A stretch of 64,000 nucleotides of DNA from Streptococcaceae bacterium AF54-32pH5A (GTDB lineage: Bacteria; Bacillota; Bacilli; Lactobacillales; Streptococcaceae). Made by a program: the position numbers and the translations under genes. Every line of letters begins with the position of its first letter. Within the stretch, counting starts at the first letter, position 1. This document shows positions 1 to 7,567 of this stretch, piece by piece. Below the pieces are notes generated by a model. It searched no databases. It saw nothing but the letters and a program-made list of their open reading frames with translations, and was not told the DNA's origin. Location of the stretch: assembly GCA_027682205.1 (NCBI GenBank), contig JAQDAD010000001.1, positions 496,001 through 560,000 of the forward strand, read 5' to 3'.

Positions 1-1799
1 ATTTGATAGTTCCACCACCGTTCATCGCTTTCTTGATTGGCTAGGTATTTCCAGTTTGGATGCTTAGTGGAATTGTATTTTTTGCTTTTAAAGACAGGCA
101 TATTGGCAATTCGAACCAAGCATTCATGCCGTTTCATGTTTCCGACCTCATCAGGTGTCATTAAATCACGAGCAATCTTTTGATGAGAAAGGGATCCTGA
201 ACCTGTCTGGCCAAAGGAACGACTAGTATTTCGAACATCAATGGTTTGTTTACCGAGTAATCCACTCATAAATTTAAAGGTATCTTCATCATTACCACCT
301 AAGTAGACTAAACTATCACAGTTCCCAAGAATGGTTTTCCAAGCTTCTTTTTCTTTATAGAGCCCTTGAAGTTGGGCAATATTTTGAAGAATAGGAACGA
401 GACTCATATTCCGAGAACGGACTGTTGAGGTTTGTTCAGCAAAATCTGGAATTTCTCCGATATTTGCGAACTCATCTAAGTAAACTCTCACATGAAGAGG
501 CAATTGACCCTTAAAATCAATATCTGCTTGTCTTGTTAGAGTTTGGAATACGGTTGAAAAAAAGAGGGCTGAAAGAAAGCGAAAGGTACTATCGTTATCT
601 GGGATAACTAGGTAAACCATTGATTTTTCCTTGCCCCATGTCTTCATATCAAGGGTATCTCTTTTGGTCAAATCCATGACACTTTGAATATTGAAGAGGG
701 CAAATTTAGCAGTGGTTACAGCTATAACAGAATCCAGAGTCTTATCCTTATAATTTTGAAAATCTGCCCAATTTCGCATGGTAAAATTTTCAGTCCCATA
801 CTTTTTAGCATAATTTTCAAATAGAATTTCTAAGACACTTTTTTCTTGGTTTTCACCCTTGGATAAGTGTTTAATGAGTTTTGAGATTTCAGCAAAACTT
901 GGATAACGCCCTCGTTTTTTTCGCTCTTCCACTTCTTTTTTTTGACGTTTCAACAAGTTTTGATATTCCTTTTGACTTAAACGACTTTCTTCTATGAGCT
1001 GTTCTCTTGTTTTAGGTGGGTTATAGAAATCGACCAAGTAAGAGGCTAAAGCTCGTACCAAAGTCATAGAAGCTTCATCCCAAAATGGATCACTACGGGA
1101 GCCAGAGCCTTTGGTGTTATTGAAATAAACCGTCAGCATGCGATTCAAATCATTTTCTGTCTCTATATAGCGAAAAGGATTGAAGCCATCTGAGTTCTTC
1201 ATATTGACTAAATCTAACACCTTTACTTGGTAGCCATGTTCTAAAAAGAGTTTGCCTGTTTTCTCAGCTAAGTGATCTTTAGGATCCACGACAATATTGG
1301 AACTATTCATCTGAATCAGATTGGGTTTTACAAAGCGAAATGTCTTCCCACTTCCTGAACCTCCGATCACCGCAATATTCTTATTTCTATCATATTGAGG
1401 TGGTTTTTTATCTAATAATGTCAAACGAACATCCTGTGCTAATATCGTATCATGAGAAAATTCTTTACCGTAAAAGAGCTTCTTTTCTTTTAGAGTTCCA
1501 AAACGGGCGCTCCCGTATTCTACCCCTTCTCGGTATTGTTTTTTACCAGTCTCTAGATAGAGATAAACCAGCAACATCATCACAAAGCCTAGTAGAAAAA
1601 AAGCACTTGATTTTCCAGTAAAAGAAATATTCCATGGCGACTGAAGAACTTCATCTTGACCTTCCATTAGAAGATGAGTCCATTTATCTAAGGTATTTCC
1701 AGTATAGGAATCATACAAAAGCGTCAAACGATGAAAAAGATAGCCTAGTAAGATACCTAACAGTGAGAATAGTAGGAATTTCTTTCCACTGTACATCAT
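1..1799 (-). CDS. VirD4/TraG-family type IV coupling protein (partial, C-terminus outside window)
   Basis: ATPase that docks the relaxase-DNA complex to the mating channel during conjugation. The frame stays open from the ATG at 1799 to the window edge, about 599 codons. The N-terminus has two membrane segments (about residues 5-25 and 55-75). A Walker A motif GGSGSGKT lies near residue 148, followed by the VirD4-like stretch VKPNLIQMNSSNIVVDPK. The start codon overlaps the TGA of the upstream PcfB-like gene (ATGA), so the two are translationally coupled, like pcfB-pcfC of enterococcal conjugative plasmids. The Walker B region and C-terminus are partly or wholly beyond the edge. The family call is firm; the exact name (PcfC/TcpA-like) is inferred. 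Confidence 0.92.
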   Translation of the reverse strand, partial: MMYSGKKFLLFSLLGILLGYLFHRLTLLYDSYTGNTLDKWTHLLMEGQDEVLQSPWNISFTGKSSAFFLLGFVMMLLVYLYLETGKKQYREGVEYGSARFGTLKEKKLFYGKEFSHDTILAQDVRLTLLDKKPPQYDRNKNIAVIGGSGSGKTFRFVKPNLIQMNSSNIVVDPKDHLAEKTGKLFLEHGYQVKVLDLVNMKNSDGFNPFRYIETENDLNRMLTVYFNNTKGSGSRSDPFWDEASMTLVRALASYLVDFYNPPKTREQLIEESRLSQKEYQNLLKRQKKEVEERKKRGRYPSFAEISKLIKHLSKGENQEKSVLEILFENYAKKYGTENFTMRNWADFQNYKDKTLDSVIAVTTAKFALFNIQSVMDLTKRDTLDMKTWGKEKSMVYLVIPDNDSTFRFLSALFFSTVFQTLTRQADIDFKGQLPLHVRVYLDEFANIGEIPDFAEQTSTVRSRNMSLVPILQNIAQLQGLYKEKEAWKTILGNCDSLVYLGGNDEDTFKFMSGLLGKQTIDVRNTSRSFGQTGSGSLSHQKIARDLMTPDEVGNMKRHECLVRIANMPVFKSKKYNSTKHPNWKYLANQESDERWWNYQ

Positions 1800-2284
1800 C
1801 TCACCATCTCTTTCTGTTTGACGGCTCCTTCTTGTCTAAAGGTAATTTGGGATTTAGCCTCATCAATTGCTTGGTCTAATGACTTATCCATGGTAAAATC
1901 AGCTAATTTCTCCGGATCATTAACCATTTTTTCTAACAGATGGTCTAAATGATTGTCTAGAATCGAACGGTCTTTCGTGTAGAAATGTAGAGAATCCCCT
2001 TGCCAAGCGATGGCTAAAGGAATCTCTTCTTTTTCTAAAAAGGCTTTAAATTTATCTATATCAATTGGTTTGTCTAAAAAATCTTTCTTCAGATTAATCG
2101 TATCAATCGAATAAGGAGATTGTAGCAATTCTTCTAATTTCTGCACCCCTATCTTATAGGCGGAATCCTGTGCTAAAGCCTGACGTCTAGACCATTCTAG
2201 AATTTTTAAGAGACTTTTGACAGTAAATAAAAGACTACGCTCCGCATATTGAACTGCCATTCGTTCCTGTTGTTCAGAGGACAT
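1796..2284 (-). CDS. PcfB-like DUF3801 conjugation accessory protein
   Basis: A 162-residue soluble protein, mostly helical and charged, immediately upstream of the VirD4 gene with a 4-base ATGA overlap. In enterococcal and streptococcal conjugative elements the gene before the coupling protein encodes a PcfB/DUF3801 protein that helps bring the relaxosome to the coupling ATPase. The length and position fit that family, and stretches such as residues 60-110 (IPLAIAWQGDSLHFYTKDR) resemble it. It overlaps the upstream 99-residue gene by 11 bases. The family assignment rests on context and remembered similarity, not on a search. Confidence 0.72.
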   Translation of the reverse strand: MSSEQQERMAVQYAERSLLFTVKSLLKILEWSRRQALAQDSAYKIGVQKLEELLQSPYSIDTINLKKDFLDKPIDIDKFKAFLEKEEIPLAIAWQGDSLHFYTKDRSILDNHLDHLLEKMVNDPEKLADFTMDKSLDQAIDEAKSQITFRQEGAVKQKEMVR

Positions 2285-2573
2285 CTGATGCCTCCTTCTT
2301 CACAAATAGCAGCTTTCCTTCTTTATAACGATAAGCTATCAATTTCTGACGTTGCTTAATCGACTTGACAACCTGCAGTAGATCTCTCGAATAAGGTTCT
2401 CGAAGAGTAACTTCTACTGCTTTTCCATCAACGATACCAACACGTTTAAATTCAATATAATCTTTTTTGAGATGTCCTAAGCCCATACCAAAGGGAAAGT
2501 GATGAATCAATTGGATGGTACAACCACCTTTATTTCCCATTTGTTTCAAATCATACAAGTTTACTACCTTCAT
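2274..2573 (-). CDS. Conserved ICE hypothetical protein (99 aa)
   Basis: First gene of the conjugation transcription unit, directly after the structured leader. The start at 2573 is supported by a GGAG ribosome site in AAAGGAGTTAATCATG. The protein is basic and small, with no signal peptide and no motif I recognise; it begins MKVVNLYDLKQMGNKGG. It overlaps the PcfB-like gene by 11 bases, so it is probably co-translated with the transfer proteins. I recognise it only as the kind of small ORF found at this place in Tn5252-like elements, and no function can be assigned. Confidence 0.7.
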   Translation of the reverse strand: MKVVNLYDLKQMGNKGGCTIQLIHHFPFGMGLGHLKKDYIEFKRVGIVDGKAVEVTLREPYSRDLLQVVKSIKQRQKLIAYRYKEGKLLFVKKEASDVL

Positions 2574-2766
2574 GATTAACTCCTTTATCTAGTTTGTCGC
2601 ATCGTTTAAGTCTGGTAACGATAAACTCCGTGTCTGTTAGAAAATTCTCACACACGTCTTGTGCCAGTTGCCCTTCACAGGGAAGTACTCTCAGTCCCTA
2701 CTTACACAGGCACGCTAATCAAGACGGAGTGGATTCAATTTTCAAAGAACAGGTAGCTTTATTATA
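2574..2766 (-). promoter_or_regulatory. Promoter and structured 5' leader of the conjugation genes
   Basis: This gap holds a TATAAT -10 box (2761-2766, read leftward) and a leader of about 180 nt before the 99-aa gene. The leader can fold: CGTCTTG at 2655-2661 pairs with CAAGACG at 2720-2726, and TGCC (2662-2665) pairs with GGCA (2709-2712), giving an 11-bp stem with a 7-nt bulge. A second hairpin, ATCGTT/AACGAT at 2601-2622, lies closer to the gene. No -35 box is clear. The function is unknown; attenuation or translational control of transfer genes is possible. The remaining part, 2767-2906, is AT-rich and I see nothing further in it. Confidence 0.5.
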
Positions 2767-2906
2767 GATAAGAGTAGTTGAAATTTTTATCACATTTTTT
2801 ATTTTTCTGTAGAGCTAAATTCATACTAAACAAAGATTTTGAAATAAAAGACTAACATTGTTACATAATGTTAGCATTTCATTTCCCTAAAACAAGCTAA
2901 TTTGGT

Positions 2907-3494
2907 CTAAACAAGCAGCAAACTATAAACTAGTAGGTTCCACACCAAATGTAGCCCCATACTGCCCCATAAGTCCGATTTATAGCGCACCATCCCTAAA
3001 AACATCCCAAGTGAAACATACAAACACCAAGCTAAAATGGTTCCTGGATGATGAGCTAAGGCAAATAAAACACTTGTCAAAGCAACTCTAATATCTAATT
3101 TTCTAACCAAGTTCCATAAAATTTCTCGATACAGAAATTCTTCAACCATACTCGCGTTTATTAAGAACAATAAAAATGTAAACCAAGGAACTTGATGTTG
3201 AAGGCCAATTAAGTTTGCTTGATTCGTAGTTCCTTGAGCATGAATCAGGCTAAAACATAGACTTATAATCATTAGGCTAGCTAATCCAATACCAACCCAT
3301 TTCATCCTAGATTTCATATTGACCTTATTCGCTTGTTTGCGTTGATCATACAACCATAAAAAAGAAATGAGCGACCCACAATAGAGAATCTGTAGGATAG
3401 TTAACTCACCGATACAAAGCAATTTCAGTAAGTATAGGGATACCAATAGGACATTTACTTGTTGGAATATATAAACTGGAATTATTCTTTTCAT
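2907..3494 (-). CDS. CPBP family intramembrane glutamic endopeptidase
   Basis: A 195-residue protein with about six membrane segments. It contains the CPBP (Abi/CAAX-protease-like) motifs in order: EEFLYRE near residues 117-123, a histidine motif LFALAHHPG near 142-150, and HLVWN near 180-184. The Glu-Glu pair and the histidines form the presumed intramembrane active site. In streptococci, family members are often linked to bacteriocin self-immunity or peptide processing. Here it is the last gene of the leftward repA-dcm cluster, 2 bases after the HTH gene, so it is ICE cargo or maintenance. The substrate is unknown. Confidence 0.85.
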   Translation of the reverse strand: MKRIIPVYIFQQVNVLLVSLYLLKLLCIGELTILQILYCGSLISFLWLYDQRKQANKVNMKSRMKWVGIGLASLMIISLCFSLIHAQGTTNQANLIGLQHQVPWFTFLLFLINASMVEEFLYREILWNLVRKLDIRVALTSVLFALAHHPGTILAWCLYVSLGMFLGMVRYKSDLWGSMGLHLVWNLLVYSLLLV

Positions 3495-3496
3495 AG

Positions 3497-3730
3497 TTAC
3501 CTCCGAAATAAATCTTCATAATCTAAATCTAATACCTGCACAATCCTTTCTACCCATGGACTTTGAGGCATTCGTTGTTCCATCTTGTAGTGACGAATCT
3601 TTTGATACAAACGATTCAATTCACTTGGATAGTGAAACTCTCCCGCAAACATTTTTCTGGTTAACTCAATCCAACTGATATTTCTTTCAGCCAAAATAAT
3701 GGACAAGTTCTCCCAAAATCGTTCAGCCAT
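3497..3730 (-). CDS. Small XRE-like helix-turn-helix protein
   Basis: A 77-residue protein whose pattern resembles a Cro/CI-type HTH: an initial helix (NLSIILAERNISWIELTRKM), a middle helix around LNRLYQKIRHYK, and the typical closing segment ending in DLDYEDLFRR. It probably binds DNA and may regulate the ICE operon it lies in. It sits between the Spx-like gene (12 bases away) and the CPBP protease (2 bases). The similarity is by eye and the HTH is degenerate, so a role as an active repressor is not certain. Confidence 0.6.
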   Translation of the reverse strand: MAERFWENLSIILAERNISWIELTRKMFAGEFHYPSELNRLYQKIRHYKMEQRMPQSPWVERIVQVLDLDYEDLFRR

Positions 3731-3742
3731 ATTGCTTCTCCT

Positions 3743-4123
3743 TTAGTTAGATAAATAATGTGTTTGTGCCATGTAAATCAATTGTTTCGTATCTCTTGGC
3801 AATAGAGCTCTAGCCTCTTCCAAATTCAGATTTGGATAAACCCGCTTATTTGAAACCGCAAGAGGCAGTCTGATGGTTAGTTCAGGATTTTTTAAGATCA
3901 TCTCAATGAAATCTGTTAATTTTAGGTTATCTCGATTCTTAAATCGTAATAAATTAGGAGATAGAAACTCAAAACAATCTGAAGAATAGCTCATCATCTC
4001 AATTAATTTGTCCTTTGTCATCTCAGAAACTGAATGACAAGATACCTCGATGCCATAGTTTTGGAAGAAGTCTAAAAGAAGTTGATTTCTTTGGCTATTT
4101 TTACTTAGATAGAGATCAATCAT
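3743..4123 (-). CDS. ArsC/Spx-like protein without the CXXC motif
   Basis: A 126-residue protein that aligns by eye with Spx along its whole length. It has an N-terminal strand IDLYLSKNSQRNQLLLDFF where Spx has LFLSPSCTSCRKAKAWL, and a C-terminal segment RLPLAVSNKRVYPNLNLEEA followed by ALLPR where Spx has RRPIIIDxKRxQxGxNEDE...FLPR. Both redox cysteines are replaced (Ser and Arg/Gln), so disulfide sensing is absent. Spx binds the RNA polymerase alpha C-terminal domain; this ICE version could do so constitutively or compete with host Spx, which is encoded at 62220-62621. Its start overlaps the end of the preceding 149-aa gene by 8 bases. Confidence 0.68.
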   Translation of the reverse strand: MIDLYLSKNSQRNQLLLDFFQNYGIEVSCHSVSEMTKDKLIEMMSYSSDCFEFLSPNLLRFKNRDNLKLTDFIEMILKNPELTIRLPLAVSNKRVYPNLNLEEARALLPRDTKQLIYMAQTHYLSN

Positions 4124-4565
4124 GGGAGACCTCCAAAAGATTCGGTTCCATTTGATATTCTGAGACGATTAAGGAATCTAATAAATTTGAGAAGTTAATC
4201 GGTTGCTTGTCTTCATCATAAGCTTTTACAGTTACTTGGGTTGTAAGTATTCCCTCTTTTCCCTCGGCTCGATAGCCTTGTCCATATAAAACAAAAACAA
4301 GATTCTGATGATCATCTACAAAGGCATCAGCTCCGTTCTTTATATCCTGACTTTCAAGGAATTCCATAATGTTTTGAAGATAGGATTCATAAAATAGGGG
4401 GTAATTATGTTTTTTATGGTAATCATCTAAAAATGTCACCTCAAAATCACATGGATAATTGGGCATCAAAAATATTTGTTCATCCAGCTGTCTGATTTCT
4501 GCATCATGTAATTCTGTTTCTAATTCATCACAATCTAGTATTGATTCTTTATTTAATGCTTTCAT
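4116..4565 (-). CDS. Conserved ICE hypothetical protein (149 aa)
   Basis: Acidic soluble protein without signal peptide or membrane segment. The start at 4565 lies inside the 3' end of the methyltransferase gene (17-base overlap) and its end overlaps the Spx-like gene, so it belongs to the same translationally coupled cluster. No catalytic motif is visible. It is rich in Asp and Glu, with aromatic patches around residues 40-65. I recognise it only as a protein typical of this position in Tn5252-like elements. Confidence 0.68.
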   Translation of the reverse strand: MKALNKESILDCDELETELHDAEIRQLDEQIFLMPNYPCDFEVTFLDDYHKKHNYPLFYESYLQNIMEFLESQDIKNGADAFVDDHQNLVFVLYGQGYRAEGKEGILTTQVTVKAYDEDKQPINFSNLLDSLIVSEYQMEPNLLEVSHD

Positions 4566-5907
4566 CTTTTTCCTCTATTTCTTTTAATTTTTTTGCGATT
4601 GCGGCAATCACAGGAACGGTTACACTATTACCAGCTTGTTTATAGAGCTGACTATTACTAGAGACTTTTCTAGCGGCTTCAAAAGCCCAATCAGGAAAAC
4701 CCTGCAGGCGAAAACACTCTTTAGGAGTGATTCGTCGTATTCTCAAACGGTAAAATTGTCCATCTATTAAAATACCAGCAACATGGTAAACTTGCTTATC
4801 TTCTCCTTCATAGCTAGCAACTACTACTCCCATTTGCCCACTAGTTGTTAACGTATTCGCTATACCTTTTCCAACTCTACCACGACGATACTGAGAACTT
4901 GGTCTCTCCAAATTGATTGAATCTCCTATTTCTGCTTTAGCATATCCTTTTTTCGTTGCCTCTCGGACTTTTAGAAATTGGATTGGTTCTGGAATCAGTA
5001 TTTTGGGGATTTTATCTCCACCTTGCATCGTAGTCAGTGTTGGAGATAAGCCCTCACTTCCATAGACGCGACCAGTTTCCTTAAAGCTAGTTGGTAAATC
5101 TCCAACAACGACAATACCATGGCGATCTTGAGTATTTAAAGTAAACATTGGCTCTTGATTATCCTTGAAACGTCTACCATTTTGTCTTTTTTCTAATCTG
5201 TCTGGTGTCATACAAGGAATCGCAACTTTAAATCCTTCTCCTTTTCCACGAACTAAGGTTGGCGCAAGACCTTCTGAATAATAGACTTTACCACTCATTC
5301 CACTTTTTGATGGATTCAAATTCCCTAATATTTTTAAAGTCTCAGAGTTAGTTGCTTGACCTTCTCGTCTGAAAGGAAATAAGAGTCTGGTACCTCTCTT
5401 TCTAGAATGTCCGATAATAAACACCCTCTCTCTGTTTTGGGGAACGCCAAAATCCTTATTGTTAAGCACCTGCCACTCAACATCAAACCCCAACTCATCA
5501 AGTGTGGTAAGGATTGTGGTGAACGTCCGTCCCTTATCGTGATTGAGTAGGCCTTTAACATTTTCAAGAAAAAGAAAACGTGGTTGGATTTGTTTGGCCG
5601 CCCTAGCAATTTCAAAGAATAAAGTGCCTCTAGTATCTTCAAATCCCAATCGTCTTCCTGCGATTGAAAATGCTTGACAAGGGAATCCCCCACAGATGAC
5701 ATCGACTTTCCCTCTAAGTTTTTTAAATTCATCATCTGAAACATCTCGTATGTCATGAAATTCTATTTCTCCTTCTGTTTGAAAAATGGACTTATAAGAT
5801 TCTCTAGCAAATTTATCAATCTCACAAAATCCAATACACTCGTGTCCAACACTTTCCATTCCAAGTCGAAATCCTCCGATACCTGAAAATAAATCAATAA
5901 ATCTCAT
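4549..5907 (-). CDS. dcm: DNA (cytosine-5-)-methyltransferase
   Basis: Modifies cytosine at C5 using S-adenosylmethionine. Motifs of the family are present in order: FSGIGGF (motif I, residues 7-13), GGFPCQAFS with catalytic Cys77 (IV), ENV at 115-117 (VI), QNRERVFIIG at 157-166 (VIII), and QAGNSV near the C-terminus (X). The start is placed at 5907 (452 aa) because AGGGGTGATAAAGAAATG gives a strong ribosome site; an earlier in-frame start at 5991 would put 28 unrelated residues before motif I. No restriction endonuclease is adjacent, so it is an orphan methylase, probably protecting the ICE from recipient restriction. The target-recognition region (about 200-370) contains repeated PTL-type units. 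Confidence 0.95.
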   Translation of the reverse strand: MRFIDLFSGIGGFRLGMESVGHECIGFCEIDKFARESYKSIFQTEGEIEFHDIRDVSDDEFKKLRGKVDVICGGFPCQAFSIAGRRLGFEDTRGTLFFEIARAAKQIQPRFLFLENVKGLLNHDKGRTFTTILTTLDELGFDVEWQVLNNKDFGVPQNRERVFIIGHSRKRGTRLLFPFRREGQATNSETLKILGNLNPSKSGMSGKVYYSEGLAPTLVRGKGEGFKVAIPCMTPDRLEKRQNGRRFKDNQEPMFTLNTQDRHGIVVVGDLPTSFKETGRVYGSEGLSPTLTTMQGGDKIPKILIPEPIQFLKVREATKKGYAKAEIGDSINLERPSSQYRRGRVGKGIANTLTTSGQMGVVVASYEGEDKQVYHVAGILIDGQFYRLRIRRITPKECFRLQGFPDWAFEAARKVSSNSQLYKQAGNSVTVPVIAAIAKKLKEIEEKDESIK

Positions 5908-6005
5908 TTCTTTATCACCCCTTTCTGATCGACTATCAATGTCCAAAGTGTCACACCACTTGAAATGAAAATGAGCATAACTAATATCCACTCGATTGGC
6001 GACAT
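5904..6005 (-). CDS. Predicted 33-aa single-pass membrane peptide between repA and dcm
   Basis: The frame starts MSPIEWILVMLIFISSGVTL and ends VDQKGVIKK. It is one hydrophobic helix (residues 4-25) followed by a basic tail. Its ATG follows the repA stop directly (TAAATG), and the last codons of repA (three glycines, GGAGGTGGT) supply a near-perfect Shine-Dalgarno at the right distance. Its TGA overlaps the dcm ATG (ATGA). This tight coupling on both sides argues for real translation. Function is unknown: small toxin-like or holin-like peptides have this form, but so do leader peptides that only couple translation. Confidence 0.55.
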   Translation of the reverse strand: MSPIEWILVMLIFISSGVTLWTLIVDQKGVIKK

Positions 6006-6785
6006 TTAACCACCTCCTTTTCTAACACGGTTATTCCAAACAGAATACAGACCATTAAACACAAATTCAGCAAGCACTTCCGCACGTCTAACAAAGCGGA
6101 CATTATCTAGAGCATACTGATAGATTCTCTCAAAATCATTCATAGCAATTTCACTGGCTGTTTCAGAAAAACCCTCTCGTCTAAATTGATCTTGTACCAA
6201 TCCCCAAATATAATCTCGATCATATTTTGTGACCTTTTCTACTTTTCTTTTCAAGATAGGTTGAGTATTCCTATCCTCCTCATCCTCAATAAATAAAGAA
6301 TCAGTCTCACTATATTTAGTCTCACTAACTTCAGTCTCACTAGGGGCTGAATGTGAGACGGGGGCCGTTTGATTTTCAACCTGCCCTAGTCTTTTTTTAA
6401 CACTAGGCCTGTTTGAATTACCTACTGGGGTAGAAGATAATTCCCCTAAATAAATCTTATTAGCTAGTCTTCCTTTCTCACTTGAAGACTGTTGAACTTC
6501 ATCAATTAAGTCATATTCTTTAAGAGTTTTTTTGATGGACAGTAATTTTGACTTCGAACAACCTAACAGCCTCATCAGTTTAGAATTAGAAAATACTAAA
6601 TAGACCGCGCCTTCTTCATCTATCCAACCACGACTGAGAGATAATTCTAAACGATCTTTTAAAATAGAATAAGCCACCTTTACTTCTAGTTTCATATCCA
6701 TATATTTCTCATCCTCAAAAAGAATTTTAGGTAATTTATAATACCGTTCTGAAGTTTGGTATTGATTTGCGGTAATTCGTTTCAT
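6006..6785 (-). CDS. repA: RepA_N-type replication initiator protein of the ICE
   Basis: A 259-residue protein whose N-terminal 120 residues match the RepA_N pattern: a start like MKRITANQYQTSERYYKLPK, then FEDEKYMDMKLEVKVAYSIL and winged-helix segments with NSKLMRLLGCSKSKLLSIKK. A variable, acidic linker (about 125-175) and a C-terminal helical domain follow. Such proteins are initiators of theta plasmids, and ICEs of this family use one for maintenance of the circular form; that role is inferred. It overlaps the upstream 57-aa gene by 4 bases and ends one base before the small membrane ORF. Confidence 0.85.
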   Translation of the reverse strand: MKRITANQYQTSERYYKLPKILFEDEKYMDMKLEVKVAYSILKDRLELSLSRGWIDEEGAVYLVFSNSKLMRLLGCSKSKLLSIKKTLKEYDLIDEVQQSSSEKGRLANKIYLGELSSTPVGNSNRPSVKKRLGQVENQTAPVSHSAPSETEVSETKYSETDSLFIEDEEDRNTQPILKRKVEKVTKYDRDYIWGLVQDQFRREGFSETASEIAMNDFERIYQYALDNVRFVRRAEVLAEFVFNGLYSVWNNRVRKGGG

Positions 6786-6955
6786 AGCTCTCCTCCAAGT
6801 TCTTTGAGTATTAAATCGCCATTTGATTCCAAGCGAACCAAGCCACTTTTTTCTAATTCAGCCATAAGAGAGATGGCTTCAACAATGTCAATTCCCATTT
6901 CACGTACTAAAAATGAAATGACGATATAGCGTGATGATTGTAATTCTTTTGTCAT
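6782..6955 (-). CDS. Small ICE protein of 57 aa upstream of repA
   Basis: First gene of the repA cluster. The start at 6955 (MTKELQSSRYIVISFLVREM) is chosen because GGAGGG lies just upstream; a longer frame to 6994 would run into the terminator hairpin. The protein is helical, with a repressor-like pattern of charged and aliphatic residues. No domain is recognised. Its end overlaps the repA start (ATGA), so it is co-translated with repA and may modulate its synthesis. Confidence 0.6.
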   Translation of the reverse strand: MTKELQSSRYIVISFLVREMGIDIVEAISLMAELEKSGLVRLESNGDLILKELGGEL

Positions 6956-6978
6956 TTTCCCTCCAGAAAATAAAAAAA

Positions 6979-7003
6979 GGAGAACAATATTCAACTGTTC
7001 TCC
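6979..7003 (-). terminator. Intrinsic terminator at the ICE edge
   Basis: GGAGAACA and TGTTCTCC form a perfect 8-bp stem with a 9-nt loop, followed in the leftward direction by TTTTTTT. It stops transcripts coming from the rplJ-rplL operon, only about 25 bases before the first ICE start codon. Confidence 0.85.
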
Positions 7004-7023
7004 AAAATATTTTTATTAAAAAG

Positions 7024-7059
7024 AAAAACCCTGCCAAATTAATTTTTGGTAGGGTTTTT
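7024..7059 (-). terminator. Second terminator hairpin between rplL and ICE genes
   Basis: AAAAACCCTACCAAA pairs with TTTGGCAGGGTTTTT (15 positions, one mismatch) around a 6-nt loop and is followed by a U-rich run on the leftward strand. With the hairpin at 6979-7003 it makes a tandem terminator inside the ICE end. The stem is nearly symmetrical, so it could act in both directions. Confidence 0.75.
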
Positions 7060-7156
7060 GGCAGGAAACTAAATTAATTTATCAGTTTCTAAAATGTGTT
7101 CACGATTCTAAAAGGCTGATACTATAGTATTCCGAATTCTAATTGGTATATGCCTC

Positions 7157-7171
7157 TTATTTAAGAGTAAC
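7157..7171. other. ICE attachment site core (att) within the rplL 3' end
   Basis: The plus-strand sequence TTATTTAAGAGTAAC is, from memory, the 15-base core used by rplL-integrating streptococcal ICEs. It spans the rplL stop codon and last codons (V-T-L-K), so integration leaves the protein intact. Together with the base pairs just outside it contains the 6-bp inverted repeat CTCTTA/TAAGAG. The partner copy at the far ICE end lies outside the window. Confidence 0.85.
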
Positions 7172-7525
7172 TGAAGCTCCAGCTTCTTCCAATTTAGCTT
7201 TGATTTCTTCAGCTTCTGCAGTTGGAACGCCTTCTTTGATGACACCTGGTGCACCATCAACAAGTTCTTTAGCTTCTTTAAGTCCAAGACCAGTGATTTC
7301 ACGTACAGCTTTGATAACGCCAACTTTTTTGTCACCAGCAGCTGTCAATTCAACGTCAAATGAATCTTTAGCAGCACCAGCGTCAGCAGCACCAGCTGCA
7401 GCTACAGCTACAGGAGCAGCTGCAGTTACACCAAATTCTTCTTCGATAGCTTTTACAAGGTCGTTCAATTCAAGGATTGAAGCTTCTTTAATTTCAGCAA
7501 TAATGTTTTCAATGTTCAATGCCAT
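7157..7525 (-). CDS. rplL: 50S ribosomal protein L7/L12
   Basis: Ribosomal stalk protein that recruits translation GTPases. 122 residues: N-terminal dimerisation helices ([18 protein letters not shown]), an Ala-rich hinge (about 34-52), and the C-terminal domain with [18 protein letters not shown]. The start at 7525 is preceded by GGAGG; a frame start 5 codons earlier has no such site. The last 15 bases form the ICE attachment core. It is transcribed with rplJ from the promoter at 8277-8305. Confidence 0.98.
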   Translation of the reverse strand: MALNIENIIAEIKEASILELNDLVKAIEEEFGVTAAAPVAVAAAGAADAGAAKDSFDVELTAAGDKKVGVIKAVREITGLGLKEAKELVDGAPGVIKEGVPTAEAEEIKAKLEEAGASVTLK

Positions 7526-7567
7526 TGTTATTTCCTCCAAATAAGTTTTTAATTATAATAGTTTTTT

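Larger units (their letters stand above)
1..7171. mobile_element. Right-hand part of a Tn5252/ICESa2603-type integrative conjugative element in rplL
   Basis: The segment holds conjugation genes (VirD4 coupling protein, PcfB-like protein), an orphan C5-cytosine methyltransferase and a RepA_N-type initiator, all read leftward. It stops exactly at the last 15 bases of rplL. From memory, ICEs of the ICESa2603/Tn5252 family in streptococci integrate at this 15-base sequence at the rplL 3' end, with the repA module at the rplL side. The element continues beyond the left window edge, so integrase, relaxase, mating-pore genes, cargo and the second attachment site are not visible. Whether it is still mobile cannot be judged. 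Confidence 0.85.

Noticed and set aside
1340..1879. Two rightward ORFs over the VirD4 and PcfB-like region
   Set aside because: They are antisense to clear conjugation genes, and their products look like arbitrary translation.
5334..5756. 140-codon leftward ORF in another frame inside dcm
   Set aside because: It lies wholly within the methyltransferase gene, has no recognisable domain and no good ribosome site, while the dcm frame shows all family motifs.
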